Source: Lachnospiraceae bacterium MD329 | GTDB taxonomy: Bacteria > Bacillota > Clostridia > UBA1381 | Assembly (NCBI GenBank): GCA_010206265.1 | Contig: VIQV01000016.1 | Coordinates: 39,196-103,195 of the forward strand | Direction: 5' to 3' | DNA length: 64,000 nucleotides | Shown here: in pieces, positions 51,831-61,021 of the stretch | Layout: every line of letters begins with the position of its first letter | How positions within the stretch are numbered: position 1 is the first letter of the stretch | Notes under the pieces: model-generated | Database searches by the model: none | What the model was told of the DNA's origin: nothing | Seen by the model: only the letters and a program-made list of their open reading frames with translations | Program-made: the position numbers and the translations under genes

Positions 51831-53057
51831 ATGAAGATTACAACAGTAAAGGGTACAAACGATTACCTGCCGTCGGAGGCGCGTCTGAGAGATTATATAC
51901 AGACGCAGATTTTGAATACATATACAGACGCAGGCTTTGAACGTATTATGACGCCTGCCGTTGAGGATATTGAAAACCTTGACAAAAGCGACGGCGGAGA
52001 TAATTTGAATTTAATATTTAAGATTCTAAAGCGCGGCGATAAGCTGAATAGGGCATTGGCAAGCGGCGGTGAAAAGGATTTGAGCGATATGGGTTTGAGA
52101 TATGATTTAACCCTGCCGCTGTCGCGTTACTATGCAAATAACCGCTCCGAGCTTGTGCTCCCTGCGAAATGTATACAGATTGACAAGGTGTATCGCGCGG
52201 AAAGACCTCAAAAGGGACGTTTGCGTGAATTTGTGCAATGCGATATTGATATAATAGGTTCGTCGTCGGAAAGCTGTGAAATCGAGCTTATTCACACCAC
52301 CGCAAAAGCTCTGCTGGCGCTTGGCATAGATGATTTTACGGTAATAATAAACGACAGGCGGATTTTAAACGTACTGCTTATGAACGCGGGATTTAAGGAA
52401 GAGCAGCTGCCGAGTGTCTGCATTACGTTTGATAAGCTTGACAAAATCGGTGCGGACGGTGTTAAGGCAGAGCTTACAGACAAGGGATTTGACGAAACGG
52501 CAATTGAGCGTTTGGTTGAAATTATATCAAAACCGCTTACACTTGATACGGTAAAAGAGCTTTGCGGCGAACACACGGAAAAGCTTGACGCTGTGATACA
52601 GTCAACACGTGAACTGGCGCAGGGCAGATACGGTATTGAATTTGACATATCGCTCGTGCGCGGACAAGGCTATTATACGGGTATTGTGTTTGAAATTGTA
52701 AGCAAGAATTTCCGCGGTTCAATTGCGGGTGGAGGACGTTATGATAATCTCATAGGTAAATTTACGGGTGAGAATATTCCTGCAGTCGGTTTCTCCATTG
52801 GTTTTGAAAGAATTTTTGCGCTGCTTACCGAATCGGGATATAAAATCCCTGACACAAAAAGCAGAATTGCATTGTTGTATGATGAAGAAGATACAGTTAA
52901 AGCTATCTGTGAGGCTGAAAAATTACGCGCTGAATATGATGTTGTGATTTTTGAAAAGCCGAAAAAGCTGTCAAAATTCCTTGATAAAATTCAGTCAAAG
53001 GGTTATTACGGTTTTTGTTTCCTCGGCGAGGAAGTACGCGAACTTAAAAACTGCTGA
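51831..53057 (+). CDS. hisS: Histidyl-tRNA synthetase-like protein
   Basis: A 408-residue class II synthetase-like protein. Present are the HisRS start VKGTNDYLPSEA, motif 2 region YRAERPQKGRLREFVQCDIDIIG, RYDLTLPLSRY, and motif 3 AVGFSIGFERIFALL near residue 320. The HisA loop reads LVRGQGYYTGIVFEI, with QG where most HisRS have LD. The C-terminal domain after motif 3 is only about 85 residues and stops earlier than usual. It is probably the working HisRS, but an ATP-phosphoribosyltransferase regulatory subunit (HisZ) or a paralogue cannot be excluded; the retained RGxGYYT arginine favours HisRS. AAAGGAGA precedes ATG; 12 bases after murG. Confidence 0.8.
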   Translation: MKITTVKGTNDYLPSEARLRDYIQTQILNTYTDAGFERIMTPAVEDIENLDKSDGGDNLNLIFKILKRGDKLNRALASGGEKDLSDMGLRYDLTLPLSRYYANNRSELVLPAKCIQIDKVYRAERPQKGRLREFVQCDIDIIGSSSESCEIELIHTTAKALLALGIDDFTVIINDRRILNVLLMNAGFKEEQLPSVCITFDKLDKIGADGVKAELTDKGFDETAIERLVEIISKPLTLDTVKELCGEHTEKLDAVIQSTRELAQGRYGIEFDISLVRGQGYYTGIVFEIVSKNFRGSIAGGGRYDNLIGKFTGENIPAVGFSIGFERIFALLTESGYKIPDTKSRIALLYDEEDTVKAICEAEKLRAEYDVVIFEKPKKLSKFLDKIQSKGYYGFCFLGEEVRELKNC

Positions 53058-53077
53058 GGCATTGCCTCAGCAGTTTT
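53047..53077. terminator. Bidirectional terminator after the cell-wall cluster
   Basis: A run, CTGCTGAGGC, loop ATT, GCCTCAGCAG, TTTT. It overlaps the final codons of the hisS-like gene and ends 4 bases before the stop of the convergent esterase gene. Confidence 0.88.
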
Positions 53078-53080
53078 GCT

Positions 53081-54172
53081 TTACGGTAAATCCTTTGTAA
53101 TATCCCTGTCAATTTCTAAAATCGGCACATTCACAAGTCCTATACTTTTTAAATGTTCAAGTTCCTTTGAATTTTCATCCGCAGCCAGGGTATCGTGTTC
53201 AGGCATAGTAACTTTAATCATATCTTTTTTTATCAAACTTGCAATCGGTTCAATATTATTTTTTATAATTTCATCTGCTGCAAATCTCGAAACAATGTCG
53301 CCGCCGATGTCATTGGTATGCGTGTAATCACGTTCTTTACCATTGCTCCAGAAGTAGTCCCAAGCCTTAACAGGTCCTGCCGCCTCGAAAAATTCTGTGG
53401 TACGAGTCCATAAGTCAAGGAAAGGAACATTCATTTCTTCGCATACTGCTTTTACTGCATTTCGGTAATCGCCGAGCAGATTTAACAGAGTACCGTCATT
53501 ATTAAATATTATTCGGTTGATAGGGGAGGCAACAATCGGAGTGGCACCCTTGCTGCGGGCAAAATCAACAAAATAACGAAGATTTTTGCTGTAACCGCCG
53601 AAAGCGTCAAGCTCCTCAACCTTCTGGTCGTTATGACCGAACTCAACAATAATGAAATCTCCCTCTTTAATTTTATCTTTAAAAGCATTGAAATTTACAT
53701 TCATAAAATCCATAGTGTTTGAGCCTGACTGCGCGTGATTTTCCACTGTGATACCGGTATTTAAAAGCCTTGGGAACATCTGACCCCAACCGCAGTATGT
53801 ATTTGACGGATAGTATGGGTACGCCGCAGGCTGGTCTGTGACTGTTGAATCGCCTGCTATATATATAGTCGGAATGTTCACCGGCGACACTGCCGCAACG
53901 GCAGTCAGCCTGCCGTCACATAAAATATCCAGTTCAATGCTGTCTACAGAGGTAAATTCCTCGTCTTTCTTGTGATAATCGCATACGCTTACATTAAATA
54001 CAAAGTCTTTCTTTTCGTTTTTGCTCATTTTAGTGTCCTGTACCATAAAGCGGCGTGACTGTGACAGAATAGTCAAAGTAATATCTTCGTGTGCAGTAAC
54101 TGTTAAAGTAACCTCATAAGTTCCGTTGGGAACAGGTATTTTAACGTGAAGTGGTTTGTGTTGATAATTCAT
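53081..54172 (-). CDS. SGNH/GDSL esterase, rhamnogalacturonan-acetylesterase-like
   Basis: A 363-residue hydrolase with no signal peptide. An N-terminal beta-sandwich (about residues 1-98) precedes an SGNH domain with AGDST (S109), GxN-type QSGSN, GHND (N181, D182) and the catalytic pair D282/H285 in DYTHTND. This two-part layout is like the CE12 rhamnogalacturonan/xylan acetylesterases (YxiM/RhgT). Being cytoplasmic, it would remove acetyl groups from imported oligosaccharides. It shares a strand with fbp, 12 bases upstream, so it may be co-transcribed. The substrate is inferred. Confidence 0.85.
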   Translation of the reverse strand: MNYQHKPLHVKIPVPNGTYEVTLTVTAHEDITLTILSQSRRFMVQDTKMSKNEKKDFVFNVSVCDYHKKDEEFTSVDSIELDILCDGRLTAVAAVSPVNIPTIYIAGDSTVTDQPAAYPYYPSNTYCGWGQMFPRLLNTGITVENHAQSGSNTMDFMNVNFNAFKDKIKEGDFIIVEFGHNDQKVEELDAFGGYSKNLRYFVDFARSKGATPIVASPINRIIFNNDGTLLNLLGDYRNAVKAVCEEMNVPFLDLWTRTTEFFEAAGPVKAWDYFWSNGKERDYTHTNDIGGDIVSRFAADEIIKNNIEPIASLIKKDMIKVTMPEHDTLAADENSKELEHLKSIGLVNVPILEIDRDITKDLP

Positions 54173-54184
54173 ATTTTTTTCTCC

Positions 54185-56146
54185 TTATATTTGTTTTACA
54201 ATACCTTTACGGTATGCTTCTACCAATGCTTTTAAGTCGCGTATTTTTTTAGACTGAGCCTTTCCGGTGTCAGTGTCCTCGACAAGCAGGCGGTTTGGCG
54301 CAAGTTCAACGACGTCAAGAGTTGAATGAATATCCTTTTCCTCTTTGATTGCACCTTCAACCGATTCAAACGCGTCGTGAGCGCTCAATAAGAGCCCGTG
54401 AGAATTGAACAGGAGAGTGTAGCCTGCAATGCCTGTTACTGTCTGGTATGCTTTTGATAAACCGCCGTCTATAACAAGCAGTTTACCGCCTGCGCGTATC
54501 GGACTTTCTCCGCGCTTGATTTTAACGGGGACGTGACCATTTATAATATGAGAAAAGTCGGAGCTTTCAATACCAAATTCCGTAAGGATTTTATCACATA
54601 CCGACGTTTTTTCAATTAAATTGTAATAGTCGTCTTTGATTTCAACCCAAGTGCTTTCGTCATCAATAAAGTACCGTTCAAAGCTCGTCATCTTGTTTTT
54701 GCCGTAAACGGGCGAATAACAGCCGCACCACAAGAACCATAGAAAATCCTTGCCGTATTCCTTTTCGGCGCTGCCTGTCTTAGCAAAAAATCCATTCCGC
54801 GCAAGCTGGTCGGCTTTGTCCATAAGGGATTTTCCGCTTACTTTCTCACCGCACAGCGTAACCTCGGTAAAGGAGCCGTCACTGTTCATAGGTATACAGC
54901 CGTGGTATAGAAGATTATTGTTATATGTTAGGTAAATACTGCCTTTTTCGTATAGAAAACGTATATGCCTCTGCAGTTTTTCACTGCGTGTAAACGACGT
55001 TCGTAAAAGCTCCATAAGCTCGCTTTCCTCATTGGTAAGCTCAAACGGATTTTCAGGGTCTATTGTCGGAAAATTCGTATCTTTGAGAGTGTATGTCTTG
55101 CCCTCTAAAGTAATGGTGCCGTCCGCATAATTAATTTTATCAAGCATAAGATGATTATTCATATTAAATTCAGGGTGACGCAGAATAATCTGACCTTCAA
55201 GCTTAAACTGAATTATTGAAATTGCCTTATGCACCTTAGCCCAGAAATTTTCGTCGTGACGTGAAATTATGACGCGGTTCGGATTGCGCGGAATAAAACA
55301 GGTACAGGGGTCGTCTGCGTATGTTTCAAGCGCGAATACGGTAAGAGGACGCATATTTATTCCGTAGCCGTCCTCCAGACAGTCAAAGTTAGAATATTTT
55401 GTTGAGATAGACACAACATTTGCGATACAGGCAAGACTGCCTGCCGCGGCGCCCATCCATTCAACGTCGTGGTTGCCCCATTGAATATCAACGCTGTGAT
55501 AGCGGATAAGCGTATCCAGTATTATATCAGCGCGCGGACCTCTGTCGAAGATGTCGCCTATAATATGAAGTCTGCCGATAGCAAGGGTTTGTATAAGAGT
55601 AGAGATTTCCACAATAAAATCATCTGCCTGACCAAGCTCAACAATAGTCGAGATGGTTTCGTTATAGTAGCTCGCTTTGTCTGCACCGTAATCTGTGTGA
55701 GCGTGAATAAGCTCGTCAATTGTGTCACCGAATGCCTCGGGAAGAAAGCCGCGTATACGCGCGCGCGTGTACTTTGCGGCAACTACACGGCATATTTCAA
55801 TAAGGCGGTACAGCGTGATTTTATACCAGTCTTCAATATCATCAACTTCTTCTTTTATAAATTCAAGCTTTTGTTCAGGATAGTATATAAGAGTGGCAAG
55901 GACAAGCCTGTCGTGCTCTGATAGGGTGCGTCCGTAAATTGTGGTGATTTTATCTTTGATAACACCCGACGCATTTTTTAATATATGAAGAAACGATTCG
56001 TATTCACCGTGAATATCGCTCATAAAATGCTCTGTAAGTTTCGGCAGCTTTTGACGTGACTGCAGACGGATAATCTCAGTTGACGCCGATTTGATGGTCG
56101 GATACTGCTGTGACAGTAAATTCAGATAGTCCAAATTATAGTTCAT
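54185..56146 (-). CDS. fbp: Fructose-1,6-bisphosphatase class III
   Basis: A 653-residue class III fructose-1,6-bisphosphatase, the large metallophosphoesterase type confined mainly to Firmicutes and used in gluconeogenesis. The metal-binding motifs are MSDIHGEYESF, GDIFDRGPRADIIL and WGNHDVEWMGAAAG, with a later NGHVPVK. Length is close to the Bacillus enzyme. AAAGGAC is placed before the ATG. It precedes the SGNH esterase gene and follows azlCD by 17 bases on the same strand, so azlC-azlD-fbp-esterase may form one unit. Confidence 0.96.
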   Translation of the reverse strand: MNYNLDYLNLLSQQYPTIKSASTEIIRLQSRQKLPKLTEHFMSDIHGEYESFLHILKNASGVIKDKITTIYGRTLSEHDRLVLATLIYYPEQKLEFIKEEVDDIEDWYKITLYRLIEICRVVAAKYTRARIRGFLPEAFGDTIDELIHAHTDYGADKASYYNETISTIVELGQADDFIVEISTLIQTLAIGRLHIIGDIFDRGPRADIILDTLIRYHSVDIQWGNHDVEWMGAAAGSLACIANVVSISTKYSNFDCLEDGYGINMRPLTVFALETYADDPCTCFIPRNPNRVIISRHDENFWAKVHKAISIIQFKLEGQIILRHPEFNMNNHLMLDKINYADGTITLEGKTYTLKDTNFPTIDPENPFELTNEESELMELLRTSFTRSEKLQRHIRFLYEKGSIYLTYNNNLLYHGCIPMNSDGSFTEVTLCGEKVSGKSLMDKADQLARNGFFAKTGSAEKEYGKDFLWFLWCGCYSPVYGKNKMTSFERYFIDDESTWVEIKDDYYNLIEKTSVCDKILTEFGIESSDFSHIINGHVPVKIKRGESPIRAGGKLLVIDGGLSKAYQTVTGIAGYTLLFNSHGLLLSAHDAFESVEGAIKEEKDIHSTLDVVELAPNRLLVEDTDTGKAQSKKIRDLKALVEAYRKGIVKQI

Positions 56147-56163
56147 AAATACCAGTCCTTTCG

Positions 56164-56463
56164 TTATATAAAAATTCCGAATATAAATGATATAAAAACT
56201 GCCGCTACTGCCGTAACAGTAAGTCCTGCGTCAAAGAATGCCGCAATAAACGCCGCGGCAAGACCGAGTGACGCGGACACGACAGACCCTGTTGAAAAAA
56301 AGATTACAGGGAAAGTCATTGCGCCCAATACTGCATAAGGAATGTAGTAGAGAAAAGCTTTGAGCCATTTCGATTTGATTTCCTTATGAAAAATTGTAAT
56401 GGGCAGTGCGCGTATTACATAAGTAACGATTGCCATAACGACAATGTAAGCTGTCAGTTTCAT
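56164..56463 (-). CDS. azlD: AzlD-family small subunit of amino-acid exporter
   Basis: A 99-residue protein of four hydrophobic segments (PF05437 type), the small partner of AzlC. The text TYVIRALPITIF near the start and ALGAMTFPVIFF are typical. Its ATG overlaps the azlC stop by 4 bases, indicating coupled translation. Together they are expected to export branched-chain amino acids, as AzlCD and BrnFE do. Confidence 0.88.
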   Translation of the reverse strand: MKLTAYIVVMAIVTYVIRALPITIFHKEIKSKWLKAFLYYIPYAVLGAMTFPVIFFSTGSVVSASLGLAAAFIAAFFDAGLTVTAVAAVFISFIFGIFI

Positions 56464-57152
56464 TCTTCCGCCTCCTTAAAAAAGGTTGCGCCGACTGCCG
56501 ATGCGGCGACGGCGGCTATAATAACCGACCAGCCCGACGAAATAAACGGCATAGTAAAATAAATTAATGAGCTTATTGCAACTGCAATAAGCAGAACAAA
56601 AAGCACATTTTTGTTTTTGCGCGCCGCCGGCACAATTATTGCTATAAACATTGCGTAAAGCGTGATACCCATTGCGTCGGCAAGATTTTGAGGCAGCAGC
56701 TTGTTTACATATGCGCCTAAAACTGTTCCTCCTGCCCAGCCGATATAGGGAAGGGATATAAGTCCTGCCATAAAAGGAAAGGTTATTTTGTTTCCGGCAG
56801 TTGAGGCAACGGCAAAAATCTCGTCTGTAATGCCGAAAGCGGCAATAAGCCTTTTTATAAGAGGCATTTTTTCGATTTTCTGCGAAAGCGCAAGCGACAT
56901 AAGCATATACCGCAGATTTATTACAAGTGTCGTAATTCCCATTTCCCATATACCGCCGGCGGCGGCAATAATATTTATTCCTGCGAACTGTCCTGCTGAG
57001 GTAAGATTGGTCATTGATATGATTATAGCTGCCCACGGCGGTATGCCTGCACCGACGGCAAGCATACCAAAGGAAAACGACACGGGAATATATCCGAGCG
57101 CTATCGGTATGCTTAGTTTTGCTCCATTTATAAATTGTTTAGTTTTTGTCAA
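56460..57152 (-). CDS. azlC: AzlC-family branched-chain amino-acid exporter, large subunit
   Basis: A 230-residue membrane protein with seven or so hydrophobic segments. Family text: IPIALGYIPVSFSFGMLAVGAG near the start and MTNLTSAGQFAGINIIAA, then AFGITDEIFAVAS. The start is TTG at 57152, with GGAGTGG about 10 bases upstream; no ATG is available before the conserved region. It overlaps azlD by 4 bases. Leucine or valine export would counterbalance the attenuated leuA, but no shared control is visible. Confidence 0.88.
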   Translation of the reverse strand: MTKTKQFINGAKLSIPIALGYIPVSFSFGMLAVGAGIPPWAAIIISMTNLTSAGQFAGINIIAAAGGIWEMGITTLVINLRYMLMSLALSQKIEKMPLIKRLIAAFGITDEIFAVASTAGNKITFPFMAGLISLPYIGWAGGTVLGAYVNKLLPQNLADAMGITLYAMFIAIIVPAARKNKNVLFVLLIAVAISSLIYFTMPFISSGWSVIIAAVAASAVGATFFKEAEE

Positions 57153-57277
57153 AATATGTATCCACTCCGATTTTTTGTATTATTATATATTATATAGTAA
57201 ATAGTGTATAAAATCAATATATAATTAAAAGGTTTTTTTGTTTGTTTTGCAGTGGTTAAAAAAGTCGGTTTTTTATA

Positions 57278-57306
57278 TGGAAATAATTCTGTAACTGTTG
57301 TATAAT
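57278..57306 (+). promoter_or_regulatory. Promoter of the 1176-residue secreted protein gene
   Basis: TGGAAA (57278-57283), 17-base spacer, TATAAT (57301-57306), 69 bases before the start codon. The -35 is a weak match. Confidence 0.5.
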
Positions 57307-57374
57307 ATAGCTATCATATTGTATTATGCGGTAATAATGCCGCAGTAAATAATAAAGAGAGAGGAAGAGATAAA

Positions 57375-60300
57375 ATGAAAAAGACAAAAAAACTGTTGTC
57401 ATTGCTTACGGCACTGACAATAACAGCGTCAGCTTTTGCATCGTTGGTAATACCTGCAAGCGCGGAGAGTACCGTATATGTTGACGAAAACTTTGATTCA
57501 TATGATGCTGGTGAAATTATTAGAGCTGGTACTACAGAACCACCTGCCTCTGTAAAAAAGGGAGATATAACATATTCTGCTGGTAACAGAAAAGACGGTC
57601 TTACAAATACAGCGTCGATCGCAGCTATGGGAGAAGGCAATGAACTTGTGATTTCGGCTGACCGTTTTTCAACAAGTAACCGAGGTATTGCGCTGACGTT
57701 TGAACCTGAGGCAGCAATACCACAGGTATCAGCACTTGATGCTGGCGAGGTTCTAAAACTTAGTGCAAAGATAAAAGCTACGGCGGGCTTTACCGTGGTC
57801 GGCTATGGAGATATTACAGGTACTGATTTGACAAACACGAGTGATTATGTATATGTTTCTGTAATTCTTGACAATGAGGGAGGAAAGAAATATCTTGTTG
57901 TAAGAGATGCCAATAATAATACACTTAATATGTTGGAGTCTGATTTAGGAGATATTAAGACTATTTCAGGAATATCGTTCTGTCTTGGAGCTGGAGCATA
58001 TAATATAGATGACATTAAGGTGGAAACAACTTCAAAAGAAGGTGAAGTTCCGCAGGAAAAATTCTATAATGTAACAATAAAAACAGAAAGCTATGCAAAG
58101 ATTGTTTATCAAATCGACAGCGACCCGGAGAAAACAACGTATGCTGATGTAGACGGCAGTATCGAAATTCCGAATGTAAAAGGCGGCTCATCATTTACAT
58201 ACACAGCGTCTAAGGAGGATTATACATTTGATGGCGGAGTGACGGAAAGTACAGATACCGTTACCATTGAGGACCATACAACAATAACTGTTCCCGCTAT
58301 GACGCTCACAAAGGATTTGGGAATATCGGCTGATGATTTGGTATATTATGAAAATACCTTTGGTGAAGGTAGTATGAGTATGGCTAAATCGGATAGACTG
58401 TCGTATAAGCTTTTGAAAAAGATAGATTTGCCTGAGGTATCAACTATGTCATTTACTTTATCAGTAAGCGATAAGGAAAGAACACAGGCTACGATTATGA
58501 TAAAAAATAAGAACGCAACGGATGTAACAAAGAAGGATGATACTGATATTATCGGTTTCCAAAGTATAACGGCTGATGATACTTTGGTTGCATTCACAGG
58601 CTTTAAGGGAGATAACGGTTCTGCACAGTCGGGACTAAATCAGTATAATGCTGTAGGCGCGTATACAAATTCAGCGGTTATTGCAGACAGGGCAACAGGT
58701 ACTTTTGATATTGAAGTTATTCTATCCCAGTCAGGCGATGTAATCACTGTAAAATGTGATGGAAAAACTGTAAATCTTCCTAAAGTTAATGATATTTCAT
58801 CTTTGGGCGCTATACATATGGGTAAGCACGAAAATGCCGCTCAAGTGACACTTGATGACTTTTTGGTTTATAAGCCTGACGAGAACTTTGTAAGTATGGC
58901 AGGCGATACTGAATTTGCTAAGATTGCAGGAAAGACCGTGACAAGAACGTATAGCGTATCTCCGGCAATTCCTGTAGAGGGTGAGACATTTACTTGGTCT
59001 GTTTCAGAGATGGCAGGTGTTTCAATAGACCAAAACGGTGTACTTTCAGTTGAAGATACAGCTGCGGCAGGTACTGTTACAGTTTCGGCAGTAAGCAGCG
59101 TATCTGCGGATAAGAAGGGTGAATTGGAAGTAAATATCAGAGATTTTGCGAATTTAATCCCAACTGTTGAATATCCAAAGGTTATGAATATAGGTGAATC
59201 AGCAAAACTTAAGGTAACACAAATTGTAGACCAATATGGTGATGATGTAACAGAATACTTCTCACCGACTTGGTCAATTGATGATGTGCCATCACTTGAT
59301 ACAGATGTAACTTTTGATACAACAGATAAGACAGGTGACGCTGTTGCAATCAGTGCTGTTAAAGAAAACGGTATTTTACAGTCAATTTCAACACAAAATG
59401 TGACAATCAGCGGAAATGAAACTATTGTTACTGCCGAGGGCGGTTCAACAGTTATGCTTTGGGATTCGCTTGAAGGAATGTTGCCTCTTGCAGCTCCTCA
59501 GATTGCTCCGGAAGCAGCAATAGGTGAAGATGTGATAGCGGTAGTCAGCGCAAAGACAGGTACAATTAAAGCTAATAATGTTGGCGATGTAACAGTAAAA
59601 CTGACATTGAGAGAAGGTCAGGAACCCGAGCAGTATCGTATTGATATAGGTAATTACTATAAGGTGCTTGATTACTCGGAAGTGGTTGATAATCAAGTAG
59701 ATATTTCAGATTTAGCGGAAGATGAAAGTGTAACAGGTTACCAGGTAACTGTTGCTGATGCTGACGGTGGTAAGCTTGCTCAGGAGGTTGTTCAGGCAGT
59801 AGATGTTAAGGTTGCTGTTCCTGCAGTAGAAACAGGTACACCTGCAAAAGTTGAAGTTGCACCCGTATATACAACAACAGCAGAGAGTGAACTTCTTATT
59901 CCGGCAGAAACCTATAATATTACATTAAAAACAAACACCGCAGGCAGAGCTGATTTATATGTAAATGACCAGATTATAGTTAATAACATTAATCAGGATA
60001 GCCAGAACTTCACAGTAAAAGGTTCATTCCCTGCAACAACGTATAGTTTTGGCGATATTAAAATAGCGGAGGGTTATGCTCAGTTCAATTATAGAGATAA
60101 CCAGAGTGGTAATAAGCCTATAGATGAAGTGGTTATTGTTAAGGCTCCGTCAATAGTAAAGAGAGCTACAAGAGTTTATGTAATAGGCGATTCACTTGTT
60201 GCAACATATCACGACCACGAAGGTGTGGAGGAAAGCAAGAAAAACCTTGTAAGACAGGGTTGGGGTGAAGCGCTTAAGCATTATATCAAGGACGCAGAGG

Positions 60301-60905
60301 TGACAAACCTTGGTAATAGCGGAGCTACTTCAGATGGTATGCTTGGAGTTGCATTTACACAGGTAAGAGCAAGTGGTCAGGCAGGAGATATTCTTGTTCT
60401 TGAGGGCGGATATAATGACAAGAGTGTGCCTTTGATGAAAGATTCAATTAAGCAGATGGTTATAGAAGCTGAAAAGAAGGGTATTACAGTATTTGTTGTA
60501 CCGCCTAATGCGTCAACTCATAGCGAGAATGAATATAAGGGTAATGTTAAGTCGCACGCAGGTGTTAAAGATGCAGTTAATGAGCTTAAGTCTGCGGGCT
60601 ACCATCCGATTTTGATTGATCTTTCAACAAATAGCTCTAAGTTCTTTGAACGTAATTATGGAGCATATGCAACTGTAAGTACGGATGAAACAAAATGGAA
60701 CAACATTAGAGATACTTATAATAACTCGGCAGATACTCTTCACTCAACAGTGAATGCTGCAAATGCTTGGGCTGCAGTTGTTGCTAAGGGTATATATGAT
60801 AATGAGCCAACAAGAAAGTATGTTGATACGGATTATAGTTTCACAATTACAGATGCTAATGATTCAAATCATCAGGTTGTTGTCAGCGCTTTGACAGTGA
60901 ATTGA
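57375..60905 (+). CDS. Very large secreted SGNH-hydrolase protein
   Basis: A 1176-residue exported protein. The signal peptide ends after PASA (residue 30). Two regions resembling beta-sandwich carbohydrate-binding domains follow (about 32-215 and 315-510), the first starting VDENFDSYDAGEI and each ending with a DDI/DDFLVYK-like strand. Next are bacterial immunoglobulin-like repeats (about 515-720; TWSVSEMAGVSIDQNGVLSV) and more beta-rich sequence. The C-terminal SGNH domain (about 932-1145) has IGDSL (S940), GNSGATS, GGYND (N1014) and D1120/H1123. No anchor was seen. It is probably an extracellular carbohydrate esterase. GAGAGGAAG precedes ATG. Transcribed alone. Confidence 0.85.
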   Translation: MKKTKKLLSLLTALTITASAFASLVIPASAESTVYVDENFDSYDAGEIIRAGTTEPPASVKKGDITYSAGNRKDGLTNTASIAAMGEGNELVISADRFSTSNRGIALTFEPEAAIPQVSALDAGEVLKLSAKIKATAGFTVVGYGDITGTDLTNTSDYVYVSVILDNEGGKKYLVVRDANNNTLNMLESDLGDIKTISGISFCLGAGAYNIDDIKVETTSKEGEVPQEKFYNVTIKTESYAKIVYQIDSDPEKTTYADVDGSIEIPNVKGGSSFTYTASKEDYTFDGGVTESTDTVTIEDHTTITVPAMTLTKDLGISADDLVYYENTFGEGSMSMAKSDRLSYKLLKKIDLPEVSTMSFTLSVSDKERTQATIMIKNKNATDVTKKDDTDIIGFQSITADDTLVAFTGFKGDNGSAQSGLNQYNAVGAYTNSAVIADRATGTFDIEVILSQSGDVITVKCDGKTVNLPKVNDISSLGAIHMGKHENAAQVTLDDFLVYKPDENFVSMAGDTEFAKIAGKTVTRTYSVSPAIPVEGETFTWSVSEMAGVSIDQNGVLSVEDTAAAGTVTVSAVSSVSADKKGELEVNIRDFANLIPTVEYPKVMNIGESAKLKVTQIVDQYGDDVTEYFSPTWSIDDVPSLDTDVTFDTTDKTGDAVAISAVKENGILQSISTQNVTISGNETIVTAEGGSTVMLWDSLEGMLPLAAPQIAPEAAIGEDVIAVVSAKTGTIKANNVGDVTVKLTLREGQEPEQYRIDIGNYYKVLDYSEVVDNQVDISDLAEDESVTGYQVTVADADGGKLAQEVVQAVDVKVAVPAVETGTPAKVEVAPVYTTTAESELLIPAETYNITLKTNTAGRADLYVNDQIIVNNINQDSQNFTVKGSFPATTYSFGDIKIAEGYAQFNYRDNQSGNKPIDEVVIVKAPSIVKRATRVYVIGDSLVATYHDHEGVEESKKNLVRQGWGEALKHYIKDAEVTNLGNSGATSDGMLGVAFTQVRASGQAGDILVLEGGYNDKSVPLMKDSIKQMVIEAEKKGITVFVVPPNASTHSENEYKGNVKSHAGVKDAVNELKSAGYHPILIDLSTNSSKFFERNYGAYATVSTDETKWNNIRDTYNNSADTLHSTVNAANAWAAVVAKGIYDNEPTRKYVDTDYSFTITDANDSNHQVVVSALTVN

Positions 60906-60921
60906 ATAAATCCAAAATCAA

Positions 60922-60950
60922 AACACACACCTTCGGGTGTGTGTTTTTTC
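60922..60950 (+). terminator. Terminator with UUCG tetraloop
   Basis: AACACACACC, TTCG, GGTGTGTGTT, then TTTTT. This is a ten-base-pair stem capped by the stable UUCG loop, 17 bases after the secreted-protein stop. Confidence 0.92.
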
Positions 60951-60961
60951 GACGGCAAATA

Positions 60962-60989
60962 TTGACAATATTCGTATTTCTGGTATAAT
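60962..60989 (+). promoter_or_regulatory. Promoter of the agr-like operon
   Basis: TTGACA (60962-60967), 16-base spacer ending TGG, TATAAT (60984-60989), 33 bases before the regulator start. Both hexamers are exact and a TGn-like extension precedes the -10. Confidence 0.78.
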
Positions 60990-61021
60990 ATTGATATATG
61001 CAAATAGGAGAAAATAAAATT

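Noticed and set aside
51831..53057. HisZ (ATP phosphoribosyltransferase regulatory subunit)
   Set aside because: HisZ proteins lack an anticodon-binding domain and usually the active-site arginine; this protein keeps both, at least in part, so HisRS was preferred.
57278..57374. Terminator or riboswitch before the 1176-residue protein
   Set aside because: Only a weak GCGG/CCGC hairpin is present near 57327, with no T run and no known aptamer signature.
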